Positions 11,844 to 22,459 of a stretch of 64,000 nucleotides of DNA are shown in pieces. A program made the position numbers and the translations under genes. The notes beneath the pieces are model-generated. The model worked only from the letters and a program-made list of their open reading frames with translations. It did no database searches and had not been told where the DNA came from. The stretch spans positions 806,001-870,000 of the forward strand of contig NADL03000596.1 of the NCBI GenBank assembly GCA_002205965.3, given 5' to 3'. Origin of the DNA: Kappaphycus alvarezii. Taxonomy: Eukaryota > Rhodophyta > Florideophyceae > Gigartinales > Solieriaceae. The number at the start of each line of letters is the position of its first letter. Position 1 is the first letter of the stretch.

Positions 11844-12757
11844 CTACCGAAGAACGGAGCGGGATATAGTCTTAATGAAGCTTAGCCGCATGCACAATTT
11901 GCGCACCATCTGGCTAGCCTGCTTGAGATTGTAGAAATGGATCGTACACGCACTCAACTCCCGCAAGGCAGACCTGGCTTCATGTTTCTCCAAAATTTCG
12001 TTGATCAACGACACAGGAACACTGTCCAGCGCCTTGCTGGACACAAACGGTCCCATCGCACCATGGATCCTATACTCGAGTAACTGACGGCCAATATCCC
12101 GGGCCCTGTACCTACTGTGACCACAGCTATCTCAGGGTACTTACGGCAGAAGCACTTAACTCCGGCTAATGTACGGGCACCTCTTTCGTTTCCATCGGAG
12201 TTTCGGAACTTTGAACTTACCTTTGAACTTACCTCGGAATAGGCGGGAATTCCCCGGACGCGCTCCTTGTCTATGGTGACAGTGCGGAACTCACGAACCT
12301 TTCTTGCACGACTGGGCATTTTTATAGACGATTCTATAGCCCGGTTATACCCGGAAGGATCATTGCAATTACCGGAGCTCCCGTATCAGCAACCTGCGAC
12401 GAAGCTAAAGTCCTCCGCTTCGAAGCAGTCGCTAAATATCATGGCGTCAATCACCCAATCGTCCTCAGCCTCCCTTATTGTATCCTCATCCACACCTGCA
12501 TCCTCACCCTCTCCTACATCCGCATCTGTGTTACTGTCACTTTCACCCACATGCCCTGAGCCACTGGCAAAACCATCTCCCCCACTCTTCCTGCCCTACT
12601 CCACGCTCCCCTCTCCCACCGCTATAGCGCTTTCCCCAGTCAGCTCGTTGCTGTTCCTTTCCATACTCTGTTCATTGCTGCTGTCTTCCCCACTCTGTTC
12701 ACTGATGCTGCTTCCTCGGTCGCTTCCAAACACCTGGCGCTCGATTTCTGGGGGAAT
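11844..12757 (-). pseudogene. Copia-1 antisense accessory ORF (acidic protein), broken
   Basis: Reading the minus strand from the inner edge of the 3' LTR gives IPPEIERQVFGSDRGSS, then a Ser/Glu/Asp-rich stretch (SGEDSSNEQSMERNSN; VGESDSNTDADVGEGEDAG; EAEDDWVIDAMIFSDCF), then MPSRARKVREFRTVTIDKER and an Ile/Leu/Lys-rich C-terminal part near 11844-12056 (LINEILEKHEARSALREL). Two stops and a shift interrupt it and no upstream ATG is preserved. The composition is much more protein-like than the Ser/Pro/Leu-rich frame on the opposite strand, so I take the minus strand as the coding one. The function is not recognised. It occupies the same position, between RNase H/integrase and the 3' LTR, as the antisense ORFs of Gypsy-1. 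Confidence 0.5.
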
Positions 12758-13081
12758 GTCTAATTAAATTACAGTATTGTCATGCGTACTGTAATGAAAA
12801 CTACAGTGCGCTCTTCGTGCTACATATATACCGGTCAGCGCCCGCGCCCACGCCCTCGCTGACGGGAGGTACAATCGAGAAGTTTAGAAGCGTCTACATT
12901 CAGGTTCGTTGTCCAGCCGAGGCGTGCAGCCCCAGGCCCTTCTCCGTAAAAAAAGTTATTCCTTTATTTCTCCCTAGCCTACTCAAACTATCTATCCCTA
13001 TGCCACGATACCCCTGCGCTATCGATTTACACCCCTGATTGTACAAAGGTACGATAGCGAGCGCATTCATTGTAGTCAACA
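12757..13081 (+). repeat. Copia-1 3' LTR
   Basis: Begins TGTCTAATTAAATTACAG directly after a purine run (GGGGGAA at 12750-12756, a likely polypurine tract) and ends AACA at 13081. Homologous along its length to 1686-2016, with numerous substitutions and small indels. Confidence 0.8.
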
Positions 13082-13145
13082 CGAAACCTACTGGTTTTTT
13101 CAGCACAGGAATGCCCGCCCCTCTGTAGAAACAGCCGTCAGGTCA

Positions 13146-13330
13146 TGATGAAGTTTGAAGGGACACGTGTTTGAGGGGACGCGTGTCCCTTCTTGCTGCC
13201 AGTCGTTTCGGGAGCTCACTGTAATATAGAATGTGTGATGAGGAGGGTAACCTAGTGAGCGAAAGAGAAAGGGAAGAGGAAGATAGGAAAAGAACGTAAA
13301 CGTTCCGCTCTACCCAGTAAGGAAAAAAGC
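13146..13330 (+). repeat. Gypsy-2 5' LTR (degenerate)
   Basis: Shares with 19969-20138 the ordered blocks CGTGTCnCCTTCT, GCTGTAATnTATAG-like, GCGAGAGAAAGAAAGGGA-like, TAGGAAAAG and CCCAGTnAGGAAAA. Edges are approximate. It also contains a short inverted repeat, GGGACACG...CGTGTCCC, at about 13160-13189. Confidence 0.55.
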
Positions 13331-13899
13331 CAAAGGTGGTACCGCATCAAGGCTCGAATAAAATGACCGACTTCAACCACCCGAAATCTCTTTCGAAGAA
13401 TACTATCCCTCTGAAAAAGCCTTTTATTGGTTCGAAAACGACGTCATAATTAATCAACGTTCGAGAGCAACGTGAAATTACGTGTGAGGCATGTAGTCAT
13501 CCATATGAATTATATGACGTCACATAAGTTTATGATCTTTTTCTCGTAAAACTGTAATGATCTTTCGTAATTCACTGATTGATCTTTTGATCGGACATCA
13601 CTTTTTCGGGTCCAAACTTCTTTTTGTAATCTATGCGATCTTCCTTGTATCCCTACTATGGGGTCCTGAATGCCGGCCTGGTTTTGATTTAATGGTACTG
13701 TGTGGTAAGTGATTGTCTGTGGTGACTGGATGGCTTCAATTGTATCCTACGAATTCCCAGCAAACTCACAAAGTTGAGCAGTAGTCTAAGTTCAGGTAGG
13801 TTTGTCAGACTATTCTACAGTGTACTTAAACTGCGAAAAGAAGACAACTAAAGTAAATGAGTTATCAATTAATTCGGAAGGAGCGTATCTACATAGTCG

Positions 13900-15430
13900 A
13901 AGACCTTTCATCTATTGAAGTTCGTGCCAGTATCGGCAGACGCTGAGAATGCCGCCAATATCCTTAGCCATTTGAAGGATAGGCGTTCGATTTCTACTGC
14001 GAAACTTTTGAGCATGACGGATCGCTGATTGAGCGTACTGAGAAGTACGAAATCGTCAAACAAAAGCTTGTAAATGAGTTTTCGAAGAAGAAGCCAAAGG
14101 AGTAGATACATGAAGCGGTTTCCTCCGGATTTTTGAGAGCAAAAGCATTAATGGATCTCCGCAAAGGATGGACTCCCTGCAAAAAAGGGTGGAGTTCAGC
14201 AAATTCCTCTGTTCGAATTGATCCGTAAAACAGTGGGAAAACATTCGCAACTGGAAAATTTAGTCATGTTATGGGTAATAAAGGACCACGAAAGACTTGA
14301 GAAGGCGATTGAAGACTATTAAATCGGTCAAAAGACTTGTTTTGCATCGAACAGACGGATAATAATAAGCTTTCAATGCTTCAAAGAGAATTATGCTTAG
14401 ATTTGACGCTCAGAGTAGGGTACCTGAGCAGCTAGAAAAGAGGTGGGTCACCTAGGGATCAGTTTGCAGAACTATTCTTATTTATCAAGCAGAAATTCGA
14501 GAAACTAGGTCCTGTTGAACAATAAGAAAACACCAAAAACCGCAGTTACTGCGGGCAGAAGGGTCCCAGCGTGACTAAGTGCCTACAAAAATCGCATCAG
14601 AACAATCATACTATTTTAAGAAGGAGAGATAACTCAGAAGATACATGTTAGTAGAAGTAAAAACCTGGTGGAGTTCGTCAAGTCGGTCTCTCCGGGGCGA
14701 GATACTAAATAGAATGATCAACTGAGTTTGAAATCAAGAGAAAGCGATGAACCTGTAGCTGTTGCCCAGGAGTCTCGAAAATGCTATACAGTGGCTGCTC
14801 AGAGGAATGCTAAGAACCAAGAACTACTGAAAAGGAGGAAAAAATAATGGATATCATCGCCCTGATGAATAAGACTCATTTTGCCTACCTTTTGCGGTTT
14901 CAGAGCCCAGTAAGAAGAAAAATAAGGGCTAAAGTACTAAAATGGTGTCAGTAAGTCTGCAGGATCACACCAGGAAGGACAATGTGGTCACAAAGACAGT
15001 ATAGGCCTCGTTAGGAACGAAATTCGGGAAGGTTAGTCTTGAGGACGTGGATGAGGCTAGGTGGCAAATAGTGGGCCCTAGTCTGGCGAAAGTATTTGAC
15101 GTGAAGGCGCACAGGACGGAGGATACTATTGCTTTTTTGGATATAAGTGCCGTTACGAATCTTGTGTCATAGGGATTTTGAGAAAAATGGGACAAGAACT
15201 GAACTTTACGGATCTTTATGTGACCGTCGCCAAATTGAAGGTTGAGCAAGTCGTTGGTTGCGTAGAAAAGATTGCAATATCCTGCGGATCGTTGGGCGCA
15301 CCATTGGTCGTTTTGGTGGTACGAAAGGCCTTAATCGATACCATTATTGGCAGCTCAACTTCGAAAACTCTTCAGGAAAACCTGGACTACGGTCACCGAA
15401 AGGTAACCATGCTGGTTGGGAAGAAGTAAG
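13900..15430 (+). pseudogene. gag-pol: Gypsy-2 gag and protease remnants
   Basis: Fragments of gag can be followed from about 13900 to 14640, ending near a degraded zinc knuckle (SYCGQKGPSVTKC). At 15128-15429 a retropepsin-like stretch is visible: FLDISAVTNLVS (catalytic Asp retained, DTGA changed to DISA), TDLYVTVAKLKVEQVVGCVEK, then ALIDTIIGSSTSKTLQENLD and a C-terminal beta-rich end. Many stops and shifts occur. Confidence 0.6.
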
Positions 15431-15889
15431 TTCTTTTAGCGACCCTCAGTGAGCCTTCCGTGATTGACGAGGATGGCAAAGATACTAAGGATTTAATGTC
15501 CTCTGGAGAGTCCGAGACGGAGAGTGAGCAGTTTACGCTTCATCCTCATCGGAGTCGGATGGCAGTGATGGTTGGTCATATACCGAGCAGAGATTACTGC
15601 TGCATATTCTAAACAAGCAGCTGAATGAGACGGATTTAATTGAAATTTAGAAGGAGCTAGAATATGGCGGGGAAGATGAGGAGACAAACGAGCCGCACTT
15701 GTCGCAGGGAAGGTCAAGCGTTTAAAAGAGGAGGGCCAAAGGACGCTGGTGAAGGCAATAAAGGGCACGGACGTGATAGCTGGCATATTCATGATCTAGA
15801 GCCATCTTAAGTATCGATGGCCTATTTAGTTACGTTGATGGACAATACTGCGGTACCTTGAGAGGATTTCTGTATGACTCCCAAGCATA

Positions 15890-17000
15890 ACAGTATTGTG
15901 AAGAAGGAGGTCAAATATTTTTTGAAAGTGGGGATCATCACGCAGTAGAGTTCAGTCTGGTCGTTTATGTTGATGATAGCGACGAAGAATGTTACGCTTC
16001 TTTTTTGAAACTGGTGAGCTCAATAAGGAAATGAAGCCTGAATGCTGGCCGTTACCGAAGATCGAAGAGCTTCTCGACGAGCTGTCGTGCGGGACGGTAT
16101 TCAATACTGTGGATATTTACACAGGGCACTGGCGGGTAAGGATGGCCGAAAACTGCAAGGTAAAGACGAATCCAAATTCATCTCTATGTACGGGATGTAT
16201 AAATGGAAGTTATGCATTTGTTGTTAGTGAACACACCCGTGACGTTCCGAAGGATGATATACGTAATTTTTCGCGATCTACCATTCGCTGTAGTGTATAT
16301 GATTCACATCTTGAAATAGTGCAAGACAATAGATGAGCACCTAGGCCATTGTGGAAAGAAATTTATGAGGATTGAGGAGGCATGATTTAATCGAAGGTAA
16401 CAAAGTGGAGCTTCGCCCAATCGGGAGTCGAGCTGCTTGTTCAAGACCGTAAAGGACACGAGACAAAGCTTTACACAGCTCAGATCAAGGATATAATGGA
16501 AGCTCTCGCTCAAAAGAGGGTGAAAGAATGAAGAAGTTTCCTTAGTTTTTCTCGCTACTCCGTGAGGTTCATAAGGAATTTCTCCGAGCGCCACGCAGTG
16601 CGCTGCAAGGATTCTTAAGTTAAAAAGGACTTATAATGAACGTTAGAATGCAGAAGCATTTGAGAAACTGAAGGAAAGGCTTATAACGCCTCTAGGGCTC
16701 GCATTCTCATAGTTTGGCTTTCCGTTCGTGGCAGATAATGAATTTTTCTCGGTCTTTACATGAATTATGCTCTCGCAGAAGGAAACGGATGTCACGGAGC
16801 GTCATTAATTTACCGGCGGAATCGAGTCTCTCGTCATTTTATTCGAATTGAAGAAATTTAGAGTTTATTTCCTGTCGAAAATGTCGTTCACCGTTTAGCT
16901 GGGCCACCAAGACCTCTAAAAGGCTTTTAAGAAGAAGTATTTTCACAGAGTACTGGCGTATTGGATGGAATTAATGGAAGAATAAAAGTTAGAAGCGAAG
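15890..17000 (+). pseudogene. pol: Gypsy-2 reverse transcriptase / RNase H remnants
   Basis: RT phrases in shifting frames: KYFLKVGIITQ and VWSFMLMIATKN, then LNKEMKPECWPLPKIEELLDE, TVFNTVDIYTGHWRVRMAENC (motif A region) and a degraded fingers/palm segment to 16336. From 16380 to 17000 only weak RNase H-like traces remain. Confidence 0.65.
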
Positions 17001-17339
17001 TACCGCCAGGGATTGGAGAACTTCGCGGCCGACTCTATTTATCCAGGAAGACTTATGGCTGATTGGAGGAAGAAGAAAATGTTTCTGAGGGGTTGATGGC
17101 CATTGTTTACTGGTTCGACTCAAAAATTTCCGGATAAGGGCCGCAGTTTCTAAACTTGGCTAGGTTTGTAGTCGGTGAGAAGGTAAAAGAGACGGATTGT
17201 GCGAAGAATGTCGCAATTAGGCACAAACTCAGGAAGTTATTTTTTTTGAATTCCACCTTATTCCGCTGAGAGAAGAAAGTGTTAAGAGATTTACGGTCTC
17301 TTAGACACTAACAGAGATTATTGTCACATTCCATGAGGA

Positions 17340-17880
17340 TAAAGGTCACTGAGATGCGAGCTAAACTAGAAAGTTCGTGAAGAATAGGTTTTCGCGCCAA
17401 ATGGTTTATGTTGTGGTGACAGAATACGTTCAGATGTGCAGAGGTTTCCAGCACACTCGAAGGCTTCCTACGTATCACAAGAGTCTTTTGGAGCCCGTCA
17501 TGATTTTTTTCGAAACGTTCTCGATCTACTTCGCAGGTCCCTTTAAGCTGTCTAAGAGAGGAAAGAGGTAAGGGCTGACTACGGTGGAGCATATGACCTG
17601 ACGGCTGATATAGTGGAGAACTATGGACGCTGTGTCGGATTCAGTCCTCAAGTTTGTGTAACAGGAGGTTATTAATCCTTTCGGGCCGCCGAGAATGATT
17701 TTTGTCTCACATGGCCACGGCTTTCGCTGCAGATTACCGTTCAGGAGCTCATAAGAAGGCATAAATTTGATTATAAGAACGTACCTGCGAACGATCCGAT
17801 TGAAAACAAGAGGCCGGGAGGATAGTATTGACTGTAAAACACGTGCAGCGTTACCAAGAGTTCCATGGCGTGGAATGGTG
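17340..17880 (+). pseudogene. pol: Gypsy-2 integrase remnant
   Basis: The open piece 17377-17571 reads RFSRQMVYVVVTEYVQMCRG, FQHTRRLPTYHKSLLEP and FFETFSIYFAGPFKLSKRGKR, matching the gypsy integrase zinc-binding end and the first DDE strand (SIDFAGPL in Gypsy-1 at about 41650; the Asp is Tyr here). Following frames keep QEVINPFGPP and a shifted ELIRRHKFDYKNV, equivalents of the second half of the core. Broken by stops. Confidence 0.7.
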
Positions 17881-18018
17881 AAAACTGTTAGTGTAATTTC
17901 ACTTCTTTTCCTTTTTCTGACAGCTGACAATTCGCAAAGAGGCTTACAGGTACTACTGTACTTTACCGTTCAACCTAGAACTTGACCGTTATGTTTATGC
18001 ACTGTACAGTGCTGTAAT

Positions 18019-18049
18019 CTTGAGCTGATCTAAAGCAGATCAGCTCAAG
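18019..18049. repeat. Perfect 13-bp hairpin inside Gypsy-2
   Basis: CTTGAGCTGATCT, loop AAAGC, AGATCAGCTCAAG. It lies about 150 bp upstream of the truncated LINE, between the integrase and C-terminal pol remnants. It could be a small inserted element end or a chance hairpin. Confidence 0.6.
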
Positions 18050-18200
18050 CAAGTTTAGGGTTAGACACTCACCGTCGTCTACATATCTTCTGGAAACTTT
18101 CTTCGATCAAGAGAAAGCATCAGTCGACTCGCCTTGAAGTCTACATAAGCCCCGGTCTCTCTCCATCTTCCACCTGAGTAAAGTTCCTCACCACCTTCTC

Positions 18201-18210
18201 CTCTCTCATC
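18201..18210 (+). repeat. Left target-site duplication of truncated LINE (CTCTCTCATC)
   Basis: Repeated exactly at 18496-18505. The surrounding sequence is pyrimidine-rich, so the exact length could be a few bases shorter. Confidence 0.8.
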
Positions 18211-18495
18211 GACTCACTTGGATCGCCGTCTGCGACGACGTCGAAGGTAATCGACGAATACGCGGCCGCTGTCGCGACCCGCAGCGCATGCTCGGCGGGA
18301 GGAGTGAAGACTCGGCTTTATCAGCAGCTTAGTTATGAAATTTGGTCCACGTGTGCGGCGTCTGTATTATGTCGCGCCCCACAACATGCAGAGTTTAGCC
18401 ACCCTATTCAAACCTAATTATTTTAGGTTTGTTGCAGTGGGGTATTCAAGACTATGCATGTTGCACCTGCATATGTCTGTGGTAAAGTAATCTAG
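18211..18495 (+). mobile_element. 5'-truncated copy of the LINE-A family
   Basis: Aligned by eye with 9003-9285 at well over 90% identity, including the C-terminal codons and the 3' UTR through GGTAAAGTAATC. It is flanked by the 10-bp direct repeat CTCTCTCATC (18201-18210 and 18496-18505), a target-site duplication typical of 5'-truncated target-primed insertion. It is inserted into a CT-rich stretch of Gypsy-2. Confidence 0.9.
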
Positions 18496-18505
18496 CTCTC
18501 TCATC
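18496..18505 (+). repeat. Right target-site duplication of truncated LINE (CTCTCTCATC)
   Basis: Exact repeat of 18201-18210, starting three bases after the conserved GTAATC element end. Confidence 0.8.
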
Positions 18506-18683
18506 TCTCCATCTCGGCCCCTCACTCTTACTGCCCTTCTCTCTCTCTCTTTCCTGCTCTCCTGCTCTCTCCCTCACTCCTGTCTGGCTCCCTCGCTCCC
18601 GCTCTCGCTTTCTGTCCATCAAAAACTAAGCAGAGAATCTGCCTTAAGTGATATGTAGCCACCTCTGACTGGACCGCGGAGCC

Positions 18684-19622
18684 GTGCCACCCACCTTTCG
18701 GATATGTATTGGATCAACCCTAGGATGTTGGTTAGCCGTGCTGTGGCTCTTTTGTGTGAGACAAAACCGGAACACAGTATTACTGAGCTACTTGGAGAGT
18801 ATGTCGCTCAAGCCGCCGTATTCGTTTATTCAAGGATCCCCGGCAATACGAGAGGTCAGAAAAGCAGTTTGCGGTCGTGGACGAAGATCTGGTAGCATCT
18901 GGGCCGGTGATTAATAAAAAGCAGAAGTGGCCACACTTCGAGTCATTCTTTAACGGCCCAAACAATATCAAGAAGGGGAGAAATAAACATTACGAACTCA
19001 TCTCATCGACCGGTGGCGTCATCCGTAAGGCCGCCGACACTCGTATGCTTTTGAAGTCCAGGAGCCTAAATAGGAAGTTTCAGGAGGGCGGGACCCAGAA
19101 AAACTAAGGGTGAATAGGAAAAACTGGTTGCTGGGCGTTAGAGAAAAGGTTCAGGCAACGGAAATCGGAAAAGCAGATAAAAAGACAGAATATATCGTAA
19201 CTGAGGAAGAAATTGAAGAGGAATGTTCCTATGAGCTAGGACAAAAGCTAGAAGATCGAATCGAGCTCAATAATCATGAGAAAAGAACAAAAAGCAGAGA
19301 TCTAACGGTAGCTTGTTCTAAGAGGGTCTAAAAGACGAAAATTGAGTCCAGAGTAGACTATTCTGGGCCAGGAAGACGGCTGTTGAACTTTTATTTGTTC
19401 GCCTGTAATGCGCTGTTCCCGGTCTTTGTGTATATATTGAAGGTAATTTGGAAATTAGGGCTCACATACATGATCTTGGATATGTCGGAGCAGTTTGAAA
19501 TCGTTCATAACCTTGGAGGTATTACGTGCAGCATTCGAGTCCAGCTCCTGCCTCGGCGCACGAACACTGGTGCTAAGCTGTATGAGTTGTTTCGTCCGCG
19601 GTATGTCGTCTCTCTCGGATAA
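18684..19622 (+). pseudogene. Gypsy-2 pol C-terminal remnants
   Basis: Open pieces 18877-19107, 19110-19331 and 19383-19622 are Lys/Glu-rich or pol-tail-like. The last one contains MSEQFEIVHNLGGITCSIRV and RRTNTGAKLYELFRPRYVV, resembling the C-terminal GPF-V-R-L-G-N-Y-V-R end of gypsy pol (compare GPCEVVRAAHPRYVLR of Gypsy-1 near 42345). The Lys/Glu-rich middle part is not recognised. Confidence is moderate for the last piece and low for the rest. Confidence 0.45.
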
Positions 19623-19968
19623 ACAGTTGAAGCCAAGAGTATGCCTGCTGTCGGGAAGCACCTCTGTATTTCGCTACAATTTTTGTTGAAAGGTGAACAG
19701 TTGCTTGGGAAGAGATGTGATGTGGACAAACTCGCACTTCACGGGGGACAATAGGGGGACCTAGGGGCCGTGAAAGGAGTTTAAGGGCGCAAATAGGACG
19801 AGGAACTCGGAATGAAGTACGAAGGAGTAAGGGAACTAGAAAAGGGCTTGAAGAATTTAAGAGAGATAGTCGAGCTGAAGTCAGGAGGTTATGAGCACAG
19901 TTACGTGGAGAACAGTTGTGTGTCAATAGATCAACAGTACAATAACTCTCGTTAGGGCGTGGGGAGTA

Positions 19969-20138
19969 TGAAGATGCGCGTGTCACCTTCTGCTGCAATT
20001 CTTGCCGGAAGTTCGCTGTAATCTATAGTGCTTGATAAGTAATGTAGCGGAGCGAGAGAAAGAAAGGGAGAGGTAGAAAATAGGAAAAGTGAATAAAGGA
20101 TCCGCTTGACCCAGTCAGGAAAACGAACGAGCACAACA
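19969..20138 (+). repeat. Gypsy-2 3' LTR (degenerate)
   Basis: Begins TGAAGATGCGCGTGTC after the purine-rich GGCGTGGGGAGTA and ends GCACAACA. Collinear with 13146-13330. Confidence 0.55.
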
Positions 20139-22339
20139 TGCAGCAAAGAAATCAAAGGTTTCATTTTTTAATTAAAGAACCCGATTCAGTGCGAAAATTC
20201 CTTGCGAAAATTATGCAGGAATAATAACGCGCCATTTTGAACGATTACTATGTTTTATGGCTTAAATTGTATGGTTTCCTCATGTTCGAGGAGAATTCTA
20301 GGAAAAAATCTCCCCCTTAGTGGCAGGTTTGGGCCCTGAACAGCAGAAGAACAATTTATAAGTTCTACATTCTTGCATCGAAGTGTTCGATTTCTTGTAA
20401 TCGGAATATGAATTTATTCAGATGACTTTTGCCTGCTTCATATACGAAAATTCGTTCATGTACCGTATGGCAGCGTTATTTTCCGGCTGTCGATAAGCAC
20501 ATTTGCAAAATTAATTGCAAAATTATACGTAAAGTTGAGAAAAGGCGCTTACACGACGATCTGGTGGATAACCCACTTTGGAGTCAAATATTAAAACAGC
20601 CTCATGAGACCACAACCAGGCAGAAAAGAAATACTGGGAATAAAATGAAAATAACTCGTAATTACGTTATTATTTGGATGCAAGTCCCGCACCAGAAGTA
20701 TTTCGAGAATTTTTTCATTTTTGTCCCGATAAAAAAGCGAACCAATGATAAGAAGTTTATTTTTCAAAAAGTGCTGTACTGACAACATTTTTGATACCCG
20801 ACGGGTTTGGCGCCAAATTTTGATCCCCGATTGATCAAAGGGCAAGAGTTATATACAAGCTCTGAATTCAAGTAACCAAGGCAATTTCCTGAAGTCGTCG
20901 TTTGTATCTTTTCATATTTCCTGCCTCCTGCCCTCCCGTAAAGAGCTCATTTATCAAGTTGAACCTTGTAAGCGATGATTCTCAAGCATTTTATACTTGT
21001 TTGATGTTTTTAGTACAAGAATTGTCAAGAAGTATTTGCATCAGTATATAATTAGCAATATTAATGGAGGGTGATAAATCCAGCTATTCATTGCTATAAC
21101 GGGTCCACTCGAAGGTTTCTTCCTGGACCAGGTAAAACCTTAATTTTTTGATTTAAATCCTTAGATTAAATCCTTAGTTTTTCATGAAATTTGATCCGAT
21201 CATCGCAGGTATCAGAAGCTACGAAGTAGGGAGACGGCTGCAGGTTTGCTCAACAGGACAGTAGAGACCGGGGCAGAGAAAGGGTCAGAAGAATCTGAAT
21301 CTGAACGCAGCTCTGTCCGCCTCGGGCCTTCTTTGCAGGCTTCTAGTCACTCAAGGCCGGATCACCGTTCTTTATAGACCGCCTCTCACAACCGCCCTTT
21401 GGTCTTCTTCCACCGCTACTTCTTCCCGGGTCCAGGCCAGGATCTACCTCTTCTACACTACCGCGTTCACAGTTACGACTGACCGTGGAAGGAAGGAGAG
21501 GAATAAGAAAGGGAAGAAGCCCAAATTATATTGTCGCACCTGCGACATCGAGTTTGTCAGTGCCGGGCAGCAGGCTGCTGAAGAGGCTGATAAGAGGCAC
21601 CAGAGGTCAGTAATGAGGCTAAGAAAGATAAAGGGGCCCCCGCGGTGTACCCATTGCGATATTACTTTCGCCCAGAAGATCGACCTAGAGACCCACCTAC
21701 TCGGTAACAATTATGGTAGGAGACTTTCCTTCTACACCGAGGGGAGATGTATTTCGAATTCTATATTGAGTTTCTATTGCTAGGAAAAAATGAAAGAATG
21801 AAAAAAGCAAATAAACTGAGAAGATCTCAAATAGAGGTGGGACAAAATAAACCAGAACCCTTTCCAGTGCCAGAAACCAGCGCTCATACTAGAATTGCCG
21901 CAGTATACAACATTAATGGGAAAATTAGGGTGTTTTAATGATTGAAAAATAGGTCGGCCTGTGTTACAAATCGCATCAAGTAATTGATACAGAATGTCTG
22001 CGGTCCTGTAGTTTAACGAAAAATTTACGTATGTCTTTTATTTACAGTAGACCTTACATACAGGTGCTATGGGAATACGAAAATAAAAGATTTTTTATCA
22101 AACCTGTGTTAGTCCTTCGGTTACATAGAAGTAAATGAAAAAACATCGAAGAATTACAGAGCAACCAAGCAAGTCAGTTAAAAATATATTGGATAAGGAT
22201 AATTGAAAAAAAACTCCAATGAATGTGTAAATTCAGAAGACCTGGATCTCATTCAAAATTAAGCAGTCTTTTCGGATTTTCAGCACTCACTACGCAATAT
22301 GTTGATCTCCGAAAGGTTTTTTTCCCGCAAAAACACAGC
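20139..22339. other. AT-rich repeat-free interval, mostly unassigned
   Basis: One Lys/Arg-rich open frame at 20429-20782 (118 codons) shows no recognisable family and sits in AT-rich DNA; I do not call it a gene. A zinc-finger-like frame at 21265-21780 is listed separately. At 21918-21960 about 40 bases match the Gypsy-1 LTR (GTTTTAATGATTGAAAAATA core), a likely solo-LTR scrap. Confidence 0.4.
21265..21780 (+). pseudogene. Frame with two zinc-finger-like motifs
   Basis: An open frame without an early ATG (172 codons after a TAG at 21262) contains a basic linker RGRKERNKKGKKPK. Then LYCRTCDIEFVS with a His about 18 residues later, and RCTHCDITFAQKIDLETHL, a C-x2-C-x12-H half of a C2H2/U1-type finger lacking the second His. 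It may be the exon of a host zinc-finger gene or a captured fragment. No neighbouring coding sequence supports a full gene. The upstream part (CRLLVTQGRITVLYRPP) is not recognised. Confidence 0.35.
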
Positions 22340-22459
22340 ATTCAATGCGATTAGCATTGATAAAGACCCAAAACTTCCTCGCCTGCAATTCTACTCCCTC
22401 AAACAACGAAAAACACCACAAAGTCCGAGCAACTTTCCTATTTTTCCAACTCGCAAGCT

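Larger units (their letters stand above)
1686..13081 (+). mobile_element. Copia-1: Ty1/copia LTR retrotransposon with nested LINE
   Basis: Two similar direct repeats (1686-2016 and 12757-13081) bracket gag, protease, integrase, reverse transcriptase and RNase H remnants in Ty1/copia order (integrase before RT). The internal region is split at 4883-9299 by a LINE with a 12-bp target duplication; removing it restores the integrase reading (FSAARF followed by LEGVSTEDTWKA, with one frameshift just upstream). LTRs differ at many positions and every ORF has stops or shifts, so the element is old and inactive. No matching 5-bp target duplication was found outside the LTRs. An antisense coding-like block lies between RNase H and the 3' LTR. 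Confidence 0.9.
13146..20138 (+). mobile_element. Gypsy-2: strongly decayed Ty3/gypsy element
   Basis: Short, diverged terminal repeats (about 13146-13330 and 19969-20138) flank a gag-protease-RT-RNase H-integrase series in gypsy order. Every domain is full of stops and indels and the region is more AT-rich than Gypsy-1. Similarity to Gypsy-1 at the protein level (SIYFAGPF versus SIDFAGPL; WPLPKIEELLDEL versus WALPKIEGIFNSL) shows related but distinct families. A LINE fragment inserted at 18.2 kb. No target duplication could be recognised. Confidence 0.75.

Noticed and set aside
12267-12767. Plus-strand Ser/Pro/Leu-rich frame before the Copia-1 3' LTR
   Set aside because: Low-complexity mirror of the acidic antisense reading; no protein-like features.
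20429-20782. 118-codon Lys/Arg-rich frame
   Set aside because: AT-rich context, no recognisable motif, and no supporting neighbours; treated as chance.
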